Source of the DNA: Hyphomicrobium sp. ghe19
Lineage (GTDB): Bacteria > Pseudomonadota > Alphaproteobacteria > Rhizobiales > Hyphomicrobiaceae
NCBI RefSeq assembly: GCF_902712875.1
Contig: NZ_LR743509.1
Location: 3,672,001-3,736,000 of the forward strand
Direction of reading: 5' to 3'
DNA: 64,000 nucleotides
Numbering within the stretch: the first letter of the stretch is position 1; each line of letters opens with the position of its first letter. The notes beneath the pieces were generated by a model, which saw only the letters and a list, made by a program, of their open reading frames with translations, did no database searches and had not been told where the DNA came from. The position numbers were made by a program, and so were the translations under genes. Positions 34,330 to 43,618 of this stretch are shown one piece after another.

Positions 34330-36186
34330 TCAAGGCAACGCGAAGACGGTCAGGGAACCGCCGACGCTCGTATAGCCGGCGAGGCTTGCGAAGCCGCCGA
34401 CGGCGCCTGATCCGTCGTCCGGATTGGTGAGGCCCGCCGCAAGACCGATGCCTGCCCAGCCGCCGACGCCGGAGAACACGGCAACGTACTGTTTGCCGCC
34501 GTGCCTGTAGGTCATGGGGTTGCCGACGATCCCGGACGGCGTCTTGAACTTGAATAATTCCGTACCGTCCTTCTGGTCGACGGCTTTGAAATAGCCTTCG
34601 AGCGTACCGTAGAACGCTATGCCGCCAGCCGTCGTCAGCACGCCCGACCAGACTGCAAAGCGTTCGGGCTTCGACCAGACGATCTTTCCTCTCGCGCCGT
34701 CCCAAGCGATGAGACCGCCGGTTGCACCTTGGCTGTCGGGCGCCGGATACATCGTGAGCGTCGCGCCGACGTAGGGCTGGCCGACCGTGTAGGAAACTTT
34801 GAACGGCTCGTAGTCCATGCACATTCGCGTCATCGGAACGTAGAAGAGCCCCGTCGCCCGGGAATAGGACGCTGGCTGTTGATTTTTGGAACCGAGCGAC
34901 GACGGGCAGATGCCTTTCGTCGTTTCGTCCGTGCCGGTTTCGAATGGGGCGTATTTCTTCGCTACAACTGGGCGTCCGTAGTGGGGATCGTTTTTGTCCA
35001 TCACGATCGATGTCGCCCAGTTCGCAGCGGGATCGAATTTCTCAGCGACGAGAAGGTCTCCCGTGGCGCGATCCCAAGTGTAGGCAAAGCCATTGCGATC
35101 GAAGTGCGTCACCGTCTTGCGTGGGAAGCCATTGATTTCCAGATCCGCGAGGATCGGCTCATTGACGCCGTCGTAATCCCATTGGTCGAACGGCGTCATC
35201 TGATAGGCCCATCGCGCGACGCCTGTATCGACGTCCCGGGCGAACATCGTCATCGCCCAGTTCTGATCGATGGGTTTGCCATCGGGGCCCGCGCGTTGAA
35301 CCGGGTTCCACGTCGAGGGATTGCCGGTTCCGTAATAGATGAGGTTCAGCTCCGGATCGTAGGCCATGTAGCCCCACGCCGGGCCGCCGCCGATCTTCCA
35401 CTGATCGCCGTTCCAGCTGTTCATTGAAGAATCCTTTCCGGCCGGCTTGCCGAGGACGAGCGTTTTCTCCGGATCGACGAGGACATCCTTATCAGGGCCC
35501 ATCGCGTATGCGCGCCACAGTTTGTAGCCGGAGTTCAAGTCGTAGGCGGTAATGTAGCAGCGAACTCCGAATTCGCCGCCCGAGACGCCGACGATCACTT
35601 TGTCCTTGACGACGAGCGGAGCGCCGGTGCCCGTCGCGCCTTTCTTCGGATCGTCATCGGTCACTTTCCAAAGTTCCATGCCGGTTTTGGCATCGAGCGC
35701 GATCAGCGACGTGTCGGCGGTGTGAACGAGAATCTTCCCTTCCGCATATTGCACGCCGCGATTGACGCTATCGCAGCACATGACGCCAATGACGGAAGGG
35801 TCTTGCTTGGGTTGGTATTTCCAAAGAATTTTTTGATCGTGGGCTAGGTCTAGCGCCATCACGACGTTCGGGAATGGCGTCACGAGGTACATCGTGTCGC
35901 CGATGACGAGCGGGCCGCCTTCATGGCCGCGGAGGACGCCAGTCGAGAACGTCCACGCGACTTTGAGGTCTCCGACGTTATCTTTGTTGATCTCGGCGAG
36001 CTTGGAATATCGCTGTCCGCTGTAATCGCCGGATTGCACGGCCCAGTCGGCCGGATCGTTCGAATGCGCGATCACGTCCCGGTTGGCTTGCGCCGCCGTC
36101 GCGAAACTCGCGAGGGCCGAAACGATCGCGAGGGCACGGGTGACGGCTCGAATCGCGACTCGAATGGCATCTGGCCAGTTCTTCAT
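34330..36186 (-). CDS. xoxF: XoxF-type PQQ-dependent (lanthanide) methanol dehydrogenase
   Basis: This is 618 residues starting at ATG 36186 (SD GGAGGA), with a signal peptide of about 34 residues. Beta-propeller quinoprotein features are the vicinal Cys137-Cys138 in [13 protein letters not shown], Glu205 in [10 protein letters not shown], Asn289 in GTGNPSTWN, and Asp337 with Asp339 in QWDYDGVNE. The second Asp, two residues after the catalytic one, is the XoxF mark for rare-earth binding; calcium-type MxaF has alanine there. It oxidises methanol (perhaps also formaldehyde) in the periplasm. The usual partners xoxG (cytochrome c) and xoxJ are absent nearby. Residue 210 is Cys where MxaF, as I remember it, has Gly (GVRGY). 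Confidence 0.92.
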   Translation of the reverse strand: MKNWPDAIRVAIRAVTRALAIVSALASFATAAQANRDVIAHSNDPADWAVQSGDYSGQRYSKLAEINKDNVGDLKVAWTFSTGVLRGHEGGPLVIGDTMYLVTPFPNVVMALDLAHDQKILWKYQPKQDPSVIGVMCCDSVNRGVQYAEGKILVHTADTSLIALDAKTGMELWKVTDDDPKKGATGTGAPLVVKDKVIVGVSGGEFGVRCYITAYDLNSGYKLWRAYAMGPDKDVLVDPEKTLVLGKPAGKDSSMNSWNGDQWKIGGGPAWGYMAYDPELNLIYYGTGNPSTWNPVQRAGPDGKPIDQNWAMTMFARDVDTGVARWAYQMTPFDQWDYDGVNEPILADLEINGFPRKTVTHFDRNGFAYTWDRATGDLLVAEKFDPAANWATSIVMDKNDPHYGRPVVAKKYAPFETGTDETTKGICPSSLGSKNQQPASYSRATGLFYVPMTRMCMDYEPFKVSYTVGQPYVGATLTMYPAPDSQGATGGLIAWDGARGKIVWSKPERFAVWSGVLTTAGGIAFYGTLEGYFKAVDQKDGTELFKFKTPSGIVGNPMTYRHGGKQYVAVFSGVGGWAGIGLAAGLTNPDDGSGAVGGFASLAGYTSVGGSLTVFALP

Positions 36187-36449
36187 TCCATTCCTCCGAG
36201 CGAGCCCTCTTTGCCGATTTCGTCGAAATCCGGACTTCGAGCACATGACCTAACAGGAGCTGTGGAATGGAAAATTTAAAAGGCGGCAAGCTGAAGCGTA
36301 CGTGAGCGGCGCTGGACGCCCGCAGAATGGGCTCATGCTCAATCCACGCATTAACCGCTTGCATCATGGCCGAGCAAAAGTACGCCACGGAACTGAAAAA
36401 ATTCGCGACTAGTTTGCGCCGGAATCAAAGCGCTTATCGGAGGACCTGC

Positions 36450-36707
36450 ATGTCCGGTGACGTAGCCGACCTCGTGGTCGGAGAAATTATCGAAATCAAA
36501 TATCGCGTGCCCCAGCGGTCGTACGAGGACAGCGGTGAGCCGCTGCTTTCGGACCGGTGGTTCGTTGCCGAGATCATTCACCAGGACTACGATGCGCCGC
36601 CCGTGGCCCGGCTCGCGGATGGGCAATTTACGGATATTCGGCCTTACATGACCTGGCGCCGGATTTCCGGGAACGGCACCCCTTGCTTCGCGGGCGCCCG
36701 CGGTTAA
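36450..36707 (+). CDS. Small hypothetical protein
   Basis: This is 85 residues. The start is taken at ATG 36450 because GGAGGA (36439-36444) lies just before it; the frame is open upstream to 36327, but without an SD. Third-position bases are G/C-rich as in the neighbours, which supports coding. The content includes VVGEIIEIKYRVPQRSYED and RWFVAEIIHQDYDAPPVARL. No family, leader or membrane helix is recognised. It is divergent from xoxF with a 263-base gap. Confidence 0.5.
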   Translation: MSGDVADLVVGEIIEIKYRVPQRSYEDSGEPLLSDRWFVAEIIHQDYDAPPVARLADGQFTDIRPYMTWRRISGNGTPCFAGARG

Positions 36708-36899
36708 CGGCAATATGATTAAGATACGGCGTCTGCGGTATTTTTCCCCGCCTGTCACACAAACGAAAAGTGCAAGCGTCAGAAGCGGGAGGGACCGGAC
36801 CAGATTCGGAACCGCCTCTCGTTATGTGCTCCCTCTGGCACGGCTGTCGCGTGCAACCCGCTGCCCTAGGGGATTACGGCCCAACACTGAGGTAGCGTC

Positions 36900-37979
36900 A
36901 TGCGAATCCTCATCGCCACGGACGCCTGGAAGCCGCAGGTCAACGGTGTCGTGCGCACCTATGAGAACCTGAAGCGCGAACTCGAAGCGACGGGTCATAC
37001 CGTTACGATCCTGTCGCCTCTCGATTTCGCGACGCTTCCGTGCCCCGGTTACCGCGAAATTCGGCTGGCGCTGGCGCGGCGGTCGTCTATTGCGTTGCTG
37101 CTGCGCGACGGCGGCTACGACCACGTCCATATCGCGACGGAAGGGCCGATCGGATGGGCAACGCGCGCGGTCTGTTTGCGGAAAGGCATTCGCTTCACGA
37201 CGTCGTTCCATACGCGGTTTGCCGAATACATCGAGACGTACACGGGGTTACCGGCTTGGATCAGCTACGCGTTTCAGCGGCGCTTCCATCGGCCAAGCAT
37301 CGGCACGCTCGTGGCGACCCCCTCTCTCAAAGCGGACCTTGCGCGGCGCGGCTTTCGCCGCTTGATGCTTTGGGGGCGCGGCGTCGACACAAATCAATTC
37401 AAGCCCCGCATTGAAGCCGTCGCGGACAAGACAGAGCCGACCTTCCTCTACGTCGGACGCGTATCTCGCGAGAAGAACGTCGAAGCGTTTTTGAAGCTCG
37501 ACCTGCCGGGGCGGAAAGTCGTGATCGGCGACGGGCCCATCCTCGGATTGCTTCGGCGGCAGTATTCAGACGTCATCTTCAAAGGCGCGAAGACCGGCGA
37601 TGACCTTGCTCGAGAATATGCGGCCGCTGATGTTTTCGTTTTTCCAAGCCGGACCGATACGTTCGGATTGGTCCTGCTCGAGGCGATGGCCTCTGGCCTC
37701 GGCATTGCCGCCTATCCCGTGACCGGGCCGATCGATGTCGTTGCGCCCGGCGTCACCGGATATCTCGATGAGGACCTTAAGGCTGCGGCGCTCGCTTGCC
37801 TGAAACTCGACCGCGATCAGATCCGCGTTCAGGCGATGCAGCGCGACTGGGCGCGTGTCGCGAACATCTTCTTGGCCAACGTTCATCAGGCGCGGCGAGC
37901 GACCGGCCTCGGGAGACGGCTCTTCAGGGCGAGAGACGGCGTCCCGCACATCAAGCCCAGCGCGCGGGCCGCCAGTTAG
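36900..37979 (+). CDS. Family 4 glycosyltransferase
   Basis: This 359-residue GT-B enzyme has an N-terminal acceptor domain with TDAWKPQVNGVVRTYENLKR (the usual GT4 glycine loop) and FHTRFAEYIETYTGLP. The C-terminal nucleotide-sugar domain has LYVGRVSREKNVEAFLKL and VFPSRTDTFGLVLLEAMASG, the E-x7-E type donor site. It resembles mannosyl/glucosyl transferases that modify diacylglycerol lipids, as in phosphorus-limited alphaproteobacteria; the lipid role is only inferred. It runs tail-to-tail with the next glycosyltransferase, with seven bases between stops. Confidence 0.82.
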   Translation: MRILIATDAWKPQVNGVVRTYENLKRELEATGHTVTILSPLDFATLPCPGYREIRLALARRSSIALLLRDGGYDHVHIATEGPIGWATRAVCLRKGIRFTTSFHTRFAEYIETYTGLPAWISYAFQRRFHRPSIGTLVATPSLKADLARRGFRRLMLWGRGVDTNQFKPRIEAVADKTEPTFLYVGRVSREKNVEAFLKLDLPGRKVVIGDGPILGLLRRQYSDVIFKGAKTGDDLAREYAAADVFVFPSRTDTFGLVLLEAMASGLGIAAYPVTGPIDVVAPGVTGYLDEDLKAAALACLKLDRDQIRVQAMQRDWARVANIFLANVHQARRATGLGRRLFRARDGVPHIKPSARAAS

Positions 37980-37986
37980 CTATTGA

Positions 37987-39312
37987 TCAGCTAACGACTT
38001 CTTTGATCGGAACATCTGCGATTTCGGACTCGCCGCTATCGCCGTATGGATCGCCGACAATCGTCCTGATGATTTCGACGGCGTTAGCGGTGCCGTTTTC
38101 GTGCTGCATCGCGCGGGCGATTTCTCCGGCTCGGACGGCATATTTTGGATTGGTTGCGACGTCGCGGATTCTCTCCGTCAGTGAGTCCAACGTCCAGTTC
38201 TGGATTTCGAGGAGGTCAGGTCCGGCGCCGAGTTGAAAGACGGTGTGCCCCCAATATTTCTGATCCAGCATGAATGGGCAGACGAAGCTCGGGCGACCTG
38301 CGCGCAGGGCGGAGGACGTCGTGCCCACGCCGCCGTGATGGACGACTGCGGCGACCTCGCGGAAAAGCTGATCGTGAGGCGCGTACTCGTCCAGGAGGTG
38401 AAAGTTTTTCGACAGCGGGAGCTGATGGAATTCGCCTCGGCCATTGCCGATGATAGCGCGCTGACCCGCTGCCTCGCAGGCCCGCAAGATCAACTCGGAA
38501 CGCTCAAGACCCAGTGCCGGCATGCTGCCGAAGCCGATATAGATCGGTCGCGGGCCGGCCGACAGGAACTCTGCGAGCTCGCGTGACGGCCGCCAGTCCT
38601 TCGCTCGTTCGCGCGACCAATAACCCGTGAAATAGATCTCATCGCCTTCTGTATTCGGACGTAGTTGCAGAACGGGGCTCACAGGATAGAGCACCGGAAC
38701 GCGCCGGCCATCGACCTTGTGCGGATGCCTCAGTCTGTATGTCCGGCGGAGCCCGAGGGACGTGCGGATTTCGTTGATGACCGAGAAGTAAGCCAGCCTT
38801 TGCAAGCCGAGAACCGAGTAGCCATGCCTGTTCCAGGCCGGTATGCGGGTTCCTGGGATGCACGAAAGCAGGGCTTCCGCCGACGGCGAAACGGAGCCGA
38901 GGCCGACCATGATTGCGGGAATACGTTTGGCCTCGGCGATTTCGCCGCCGACCGAAATCGCGGGGTGGAAAAGGATCGCATCCGCGTCGGCGGAGGCTGC
39001 GACGGCGTCCCGATAGATGCCCTCGAACAAGGCGCGCATATCGCGGCCCGGCCAAAGCCATTTCCTCATCATGACGAGGGTGTGGCGGCCGGCAACTTCG
39101 GCCATTTCCCCATCTTTCATGAACTTGGAGAAGTCGCTCCCGCAGCGGCGCGATTCCAGCCCCTGGTTTTCGACGAAATCCTGGAAGTCTTCCGGTACCG
39201 CGAGGCTAACCTCGTACCCCTCTTCCTTGAGCGCGTGGCCCAATGCGACCATCGGGCCGACATCGCCGAGCGTTCCGACGGTGAGGATAGAAATCCTGCG
39301 CGCCATTGCCAT
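37987..39312 (-). CDS. UDP-glycosyltransferase-like (GT1/GT28) enzyme
   Basis: This 441-residue GT-B enzyme of the MGT/sterol-glucosyltransferase group begins with ISILTVGTLGDVGPMVALGHAL, the N-terminal GT28-type glycine loop. In the donor domain HHGGVGTTSSALRAGRP with FMLDQKYWGHTVFQLGAGP forms the UDP-sugar/acceptor signature. It probably glycosylates a lipid or small natural product in the cytoplasm or at the membrane. It faces the GT4 gene, suggesting a related glycolipid role, though they would not share a promoter. The start may be GCC-downstream of MAMARRI by two codons. Confidence 0.8.
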   Translation of the reverse strand: MAMARRISILTVGTLGDVGPMVALGHALKEEGYEVSLAVPEDFQDFVENQGLESRRCGSDFSKFMKDGEMAEVAGRHTLVMMRKWLWPGRDMRALFEGIYRDAVAASADADAILFHPAISVGGEIAEAKRIPAIMVGLGSVSPSAEALLSCIPGTRIPAWNRHGYSVLGLQRLAYFSVINEIRTSLGLRRTYRLRHPHKVDGRRVPVLYPVSPVLQLRPNTEGDEIYFTGYWSRERAKDWRPSRELAEFLSAGPRPIYIGFGSMPALGLERSELILRACEAAGQRAIIGNGRGEFHQLPLSKNFHLLDEYAPHDQLFREVAAVVHHGGVGTTSSALRAGRPSFVCPFMLDQKYWGHTVFQLGAGPDLLEIQNWTLDSLTERIRDVATNPKYAVRAGEIARAMQHENGTANAVEIIRTIVGDPYGDSGESEIADVPIKEVVS

Positions 39313-39354
39313 CCAATTGCATTAACCGTCAGCGCTTGAAACGCCGCGGACTTC

Positions 39355-39411
39355 TCCCCTGCCCCATTCGGGCGATCGTGAACACGATCGCAATCACCAT
39401 GCGGTAGGGGA
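39355..39411. promoter_or_regulatory. Nested palindrome between GT1 and purN promoters
   Basis: Inner arms GCGATCGTG (39372-39380) and CACGATCGC (39383-39391) are a perfect 9-base-pair palindrome around AA. Outer arms TCCCCTGCC (39355-39363) and GGTAGGGGA (39403-39411) also pair, with one G-T wobble. It is in the divergent region of the glycosyltransferase and purN, so an operator or a regulatory RNA element is possible. Confidence 0.5.
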
Positions 39412-39526
39412 ATCTTCCCTGCAACGCCTGAGCATAACGTTGGCTAACAGCGTGCTGTCGCGTGGCTGGCCGGTCTCAGTTGCGGACACCCTCGCGCAGG
39501 GCTGCGGGCTCTGCTAGACCCGCGCC

Positions 39527-40180
39527 ATGAGCACAAAAAAACGCACCGCCATTTTGATCTCGGGCCGCGGCTCGAACATGCAATCGCTCGTCCAGGCTTC
39601 ACGCGCTGCCGACTATCCGGCCGAGATCGTGCTTGTCGCCTCGAACAGGCCGGAGGCGCCGGGCTTAACCTGGGCGAAGGCGCAAGGGGTGCGAACCGCC
39701 GTGCTCGATCACAAACACTACCCGTCGCGTGCGGCTTTCGAGGTCGCACTACAGGCCATCCTAGATGAGCACGGCGTGGAGCTTGTCGCGCTTGCGGGCT
39801 TCATGCGGCTGATGACGCCGGCGTTCGTCGAGCACTGGCGCGACCGGATGATCAATATTCACCCGTCGCTACTGCCCAGCTTCAAGGGACTGCACACGCA
39901 CGAGCGCGCAATCGAAGCGGGCGTAAAGATTACGGGCTGCACAGTGCACTTCGTTCGCCCCGAGATGGACGAGGGTCCGATCATCGCTCAAGCAGCGGTT
40001 CCGGTGCTTCCGGGGGACAGTTCCGACACGCTCGCGGCACGTGTGCTTGCAATCGAACATCGGGTTTACCCGGCGGCGTTAAGACTTGTCGCCGCAGGTC
40101 AGGTGCCCAATGACCCCGAAAAAATAACTATAAATCAGCATTCTGGCGAAATGAACTCGCTGTTTTCCCCTGCAATCTGA
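39527..40180 (+). CDS. purN: Phosphoribosylglycinamide formyltransferase
   Basis: This is 217 residues. Substrate loop AILISGRGSNMQSL near the N-terminus, NIHPSLLPSFKGLHTH with the catalytic Asn and His, and the formyl-folate Asp in RPEMDEGPII identify PurN. It uses 10-formyltetrahydrofolate to make FGAR in purine synthesis. The order purM-purN normally seen is broken by the block containing xoxF and two glycosyltransferases. The SD is weak; the ATG fits the family N-terminus. Confidence 0.95.
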   Translation: MSTKKRTAILISGRGSNMQSLVQASRAADYPAEIVLVASNRPEAPGLTWAKAQGVRTAVLDHKHYPSRAAFEVALQAILDEHGVELVALAGFMRLMTPAFVEHWRDRMINIHPSLLPSFKGLHTHERAIEAGVKITGCTVHFVRPEMDEGPIIAQAAVPVLPGDSSDTLAARVLAIEHRVYPAALRLVAAGQVPNDPEKITINQHSGEMNSLFSPAI

Positions 40181-40375
40181 GACACAGTCGATTTTGATAG
40201 TTACCTTGCGCTGGCCGTCGCATGGACAGGCACCCCCCGAACCATGGTAATTCTGTGACTTCCGGAAGGGGAGATCCGGCGATCTGAAGTGCAGCGCGCA
40301 GTTTTCGGGCTGTTCGAAGTGCCCTTCGGGCGCGCACGCTCACGGCTCCGCCGGATCCCGAATGGAGAAATGCCT

Positions 40376-41737
40376 ATGGAAACGACCCCCAGTCCTGCTC
40401 TGGGACTCGGTGATGAATCTAGCATCTGGTTCAAGTTGACGCCGCTGCTGCGTGGCGATCCTGAAAACCCGATGCGCATTTTGATGCACATGATGGATCG
40501 CTACGGCCCGGTTCTGCCTGTCACCATGGCAAACCAGCGTGTCGTGCTGATTTCAGAGCCTGAGTACTTCAAGCACGTGCTTGTGACGAAGGCCGACAGC
40601 TACACCAAGTATTTCGACGGTCTGAAGCCGATCTTCGGCAAGTCGATGATCACGAACGACGGCGCGCTCTGGCAGAAGATCCGCATGCCGCAGCAGCCGG
40701 CGTTTCATCCGGACATGTTCGCCGAATACATCCCGTACTTCCTCAAGGCCATCCAGACCAAGATGGACCTTTGGAGCGAGCTCGCGAAATCCGGCGATAC
40801 GGTCGAAATGGTCGAGCAGACCTGGACGCTCGCAGCCGATATGATTTGCAAGGCATTGTTCGACCGCGACATGCCGTTCAATCCACACGTCGTCTTCAAA
40901 TGCGTGAAGACCTATACGGACGTGATGAACCACCGCGACATTCGCCTGCGCAAACAGGCCGGCGAAGTCTTCGAAATGACTGAAGTCGATCCCGCCAAGG
41001 CTATGGAAGTCTGGGCTAGCGTTCCGCCGGCTGTCATTGCATCCGATCCGCGCGAAGACCGCGAGCGCACGCTTCTCAAGATGATCGAAGCTGCGGTGGC
41101 CGATCCTACCGTTCCGGAATTCGATCGCGAGCAGGCCGTCGACGAGCTGAAGCAATACCTCTGGGCCGGCACCGAGACGACGGCGCTGACGCTTGCGTGG
41201 GCTCTTTACGAGATCTCGCGGCGGCCAGAGGCTGCCGAACGCATTCGCCAGGAAGGCGAACAGGTTTACGGCGACCGCGAGCCGACTGCCGCCGACTACT
41301 CCGGTCTCGCGTATACGCGCGCGGTGATCCAGGAAACAATGCGGATCTATCCGCCGGTATGGGGCTTGATCCGCGTCGCTCAGGCCGAAGACGAGATCGG
41401 CGGCGTGAAGATCAATCCGGGTGACCGGGTGACGCTCTTCGCTTACGGCGCCCATCACAATGCCAAATTCTGGCCGGAGCCCGAATCCTTCCAGCCGGAA
41501 CGCTGGATGGCGGGCAACGCCAAGAAACAAGTGAAATACAGCTACATTCCGTTCGGCGCGGGCAAGCGGTCGTGCATCGGCGGCGCTATGAGCCAAGTCG
41601 AGAACACGTTGGCGTTGTCGCTGCTGCTCCGCCGGTTCCGGCCGGAGTACGTGGGCAAGTACCCGGCTGGTCTCAATGCAACCGTGACATTGACGCCGAA
41701 GGGCGGGCTGCCCTTCAAAATCAGAGAATTGAGCTGA
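40376..41737 (+). CDS. Cytochrome P450
   Basis: This is about 453 residues. Diagnostic parts are the I-helix oxygen-binding motif AGTETT, the K-helix ExxR (ETMRIYPPVWG), the PERW meander, and the heme loop FGAGKRSCIGG with the thiolate cysteine. The start at 40376 has GGAG eight bases upstream; an ATG six bases earlier is too close to it. No ferredoxin or reductase gene is near, so electrons come from elsewhere. The GAGKRSCIGG loop and PERW resemble fatty-acid or terpenoid P450s; the substrate cannot be named. It is followed by a terminator. Confidence 0.9.
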   Translation: METTPSPALGLGDESSIWFKLTPLLRGDPENPMRILMHMMDRYGPVLPVTMANQRVVLISEPEYFKHVLVTKADSYTKYFDGLKPIFGKSMITNDGALWQKIRMPQQPAFHPDMFAEYIPYFLKAIQTKMDLWSELAKSGDTVEMVEQTWTLAADMICKALFDRDMPFNPHVVFKCVKTYTDVMNHRDIRLRKQAGEVFEMTEVDPAKAMEVWASVPPAVIASDPREDRERTLLKMIEAAVADPTVPEFDREQAVDELKQYLWAGTETTALTLAWALYEISRRPEAAERIRQEGEQVYGDREPTAADYSGLAYTRAVIQETMRIYPPVWGLIRVAQAEDEIGGVKINPGDRVTLFAYGAHHNAKFWPEPESFQPERWMAGNAKKQVKYSYIPFGAGKRSCIGGAMSQVENTLALSLLLRRFRPEYVGKYPAGLNATVTLTPKGGLPFKIRELS

Positions 41738-42122
41738 TACTTCAGCTGAGGTTGAGCGTTTTGGAGAAGGCCGGGACCAGCGTTCCGGTCTTTTTCAGTT
41801 CCGGCGGCTTGGGCGACGCGCGCGATGGCCTCTTGTGAGCTATTCGAAATCTCGTGAACGCGATTTGAAGTTTTTGGGTCGAAGTGCCCGAAAAGACGTT
41901 TTCCACAGGTCATCCACACCCTGTCGACGGGCTCTTCAACGCTCCAGTTGCTCGAAGAAATGCAGGATCGAGTTGTGCAGACCTCGCAAATGCGAACCGG
42001 CCCGGTATTCAACGACGGTTAATGCTGTCATATTGGCGGCACGTTAGCGATTTAATAGGATATTTCGTCGTCACTTCCCCCAGTGACATTCACATGCGTT
42101 CCAACTCCAGGAGGCCCCCACC
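41738..42122 (+). other. 385-base gene-free stretch after the P450
   Basis: No credible gene is seen; the frames present overlap the P450 antisense or lack an SD. It holds the terminator at 41771-41796 and, at its end, the AGGAGG SD of the small gene at 42123. The centre has ordinary base composition, so an unrecognised small RNA or promoter cannot be excluded. Confidence 0.45.
41771..41796 (+). terminator. Rho-independent terminator after the P450 gene
   Basis: CCGGGA (41771-41776) pairs with TTCCGG (41783-41788, one G-T wobble) and is followed by TCTTTTTC. It lies 33 bases after the P450 stop. Confidence 0.6.
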
Positions 42123-42317
42123 ATGGAGTCCGTGAGAACCGTAGTGCTAGGAAAGCCCGTTTTCTTGTTGACGGGCGCGAAGTCTCGCAAATCGAAAGGC
42201 CACGCTTCGGCCGCCCTCGAAGTCGAAGCGCCCGAGCAGCTTCTTGAAACCGCGCGTCGCAATCCGGATGCCGTGGCGTTTGGATTTGTCGCCGGAAGCT
42301 GGGTCGCGGCCGCCTGA
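42123..42317 (+). CDS. Small hypothetical protein
   Basis: This is 64 residues. AGGAGG seven bases before the ATG is an ideal SD, so translation is likely despite the size. The sequence has a basic stretch (GAKSRKSKGHAS) and a hydrophobic, alanine-rich end; no signal peptide or known family is recognised. It stands alone between the P450 terminator and the convergent dinB-like gene. Confidence 0.6.
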   Translation: MESVRTVVLGKPVFLLTGAKSRKSKGHASAALEVEAPEQLLETARRNPDAVAFGFVAGSWVAAA

Positions 42318-42381
42318 GGTTTTTTGATTGCGCTCGGCGGTTCTCAAACGGAGAGCGTGCCGCCGAGCCGGGAAAGGCCCC

Positions 42382-42903
42382 TTAGTCGGCGTAGATGTTT
42401 TCTCCGAAGGGCATATCGGTAATGCCCGGCTTGATGCCAAACCCCGTCAGCAGAGCGTGCACCTGACCCCGATGGTGGGTTTGGTGATTGAAGAGGTGCG
42501 CCACGAGCAGTGCCTTCGGCCGGGTCATCTCGCGGCCCGTCGCTCCCGAAATCCAAGTCAGATCACCGTCGAGGGCTGACGGCTCGAGCTCGAGCCCATC
42601 CGCCCACTCTCGAATGACACCATCGAAACGAACGCGCTCGTCCTTCAGCGCCTCCCAGTCCTCAAAGAGCGAAAGGCCATCGGGAATGGTCAGTTTCGGA
42701 GGCGGCGGACACGCATTGAACCGGTGTAACCAAGTTTGGTCGGCCCACAGAATATGGTTCAGTGTGGCGTGGATCGAGCCGAAGAAACCGCCTCGATCCT
42801 CTTTGCGCTGCGCGTCGCTGAGGCTTTCGGACGCGCCATAAATGTTGATGTTTTGCCAACTATTATAGCGCGCCAGAGTGCGAACATAGCTTGGCGAGAT
42901 CAT
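42382..42903 (-). CDS. DinB-family metal-dependent protein
   Basis: This is 173 residues of the four-helix DinB/YfiT fold. The metal ligands are visible as His in ATLNHILWADQTWLHRF and two His in LFNHQTHHRGQVHALL. The family contains thiol-dependent transferases and stress proteins of mostly unknown reaction. The ATG start fits the family (YVRTLARYNSWQN). It is convergent with the small gene and co-oriented with ndk, 54 bases away, so it may be read from the ndk promoter. Confidence 0.85.
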   Translation of the reverse strand: MISPSYVRTLARYNSWQNINIYGASESLSDAQRKEDRGGFFGSIHATLNHILWADQTWLHRFNACPPPPKLTIPDGLSLFEDWEALKDERVRFDGVIREWADGLELEPSALDGDLTWISGATGREMTRPKALLVAHLFNHQTHHRGQVHALLTGFGIKPGITDMPFGENIYAD

Positions 42904-42957
42904 CGGCGATCTTCTCCGGAAGTTAGATCCGAACGAGGGCGGCCGATGTCTTATCGT

Positions 42958-43380
42958 TCAGCCGACGATTTCATCGAGGCGGAAATTGAGGGCGATTTCG
43001 CGATCGGCAGCAGCGGCGCTGTCAGATCCGTGGGTCGAGTTCGAGCCCTTGGATTCAGCGAAAAGCTTGCGGATCGTGCCGTATGCCGCCTCTTTCGGGT
43101 CGGTCGCGCCCATGACTTCACGGTATTTCGCAATGGCGTTTTCGCCTTCCAGAACCTGGAGAACGACGGGGCCGGATGTCATGAAATCCACGAGTTCGCC
43201 GTAAAATGGCCGCGCCTTGTGTTCTTCATAGAATTTCTCAGCCTGCGCACGGGTCCACCGTACACGCTTCTGAGCCACGATGCGCAGGCCGGCATCCTCG
43301 ATCACGGCGTTGATTTTGCCGGTGAGATTGCGGCGCGTTGCGTCCGGCTTAATAATGGAAAACGTGCGTTCGATGGCCAT
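42958..43380 (-). CDS. ndk: Nucleoside diphosphate kinase
   Basis: This is 140 residues from the ATG at 43380, which gives the canonical [17 protein letters not shown] start; longer in-frame starts add unrelated sequence. The phosphorylated histidine lies in [19 protein letters not shown], and the [10 protein letters not shown] block is present. It balances nucleoside triphosphate pools. A 238-base region separates it from the divergent GYF gene. Confidence 0.97.
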   Translation of the reverse strand: MAIERTFSIIKPDATRRNLTGKINAVIEDAGLRIVAQKRVRWTRAQAEKFYEEHKARPFYGELVDFMTSGPVVLQVLEGENAIAKYREVMGATDPKEAAYGTIRKLFAESKGSNSTHGSDSAAAADREIALNFRLDEIVG

Positions 43381-43618
43381 AAGTCTGTCTCGCTTTGCGG
43401 ATTTTATGTGGGTCCGCGGGCTTATAGCGATGCGAACAGCCAGCAGCAAGCGCCGGACGTGGCCGCTTCGAAGCAATCGGTTGCACGTCGTACGTAAAAG
43501 TCTTGGTTTACCGCATAATCGCCCGATTGACGGGCGCAATTGCGTATGAACAGTGTGGGCCGGCGCAAAGCGCACGGTCGGGAGGTTAGGCATTAACGCC
43601 TACGTGTGCGAAGAAGCG

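Noticed and set aside
34330..36186. Calcium-dependent MxaF methanol dehydrogenase
   Set aside because: The DYD motif carries Asp where MxaF has Ala two residues after the catalytic Asp.
41542..42012. 156-codon minus-strand frame after the P450
   Set aside because: Its 3' part is antisense to the P450 and it lacks an SD and a family match.
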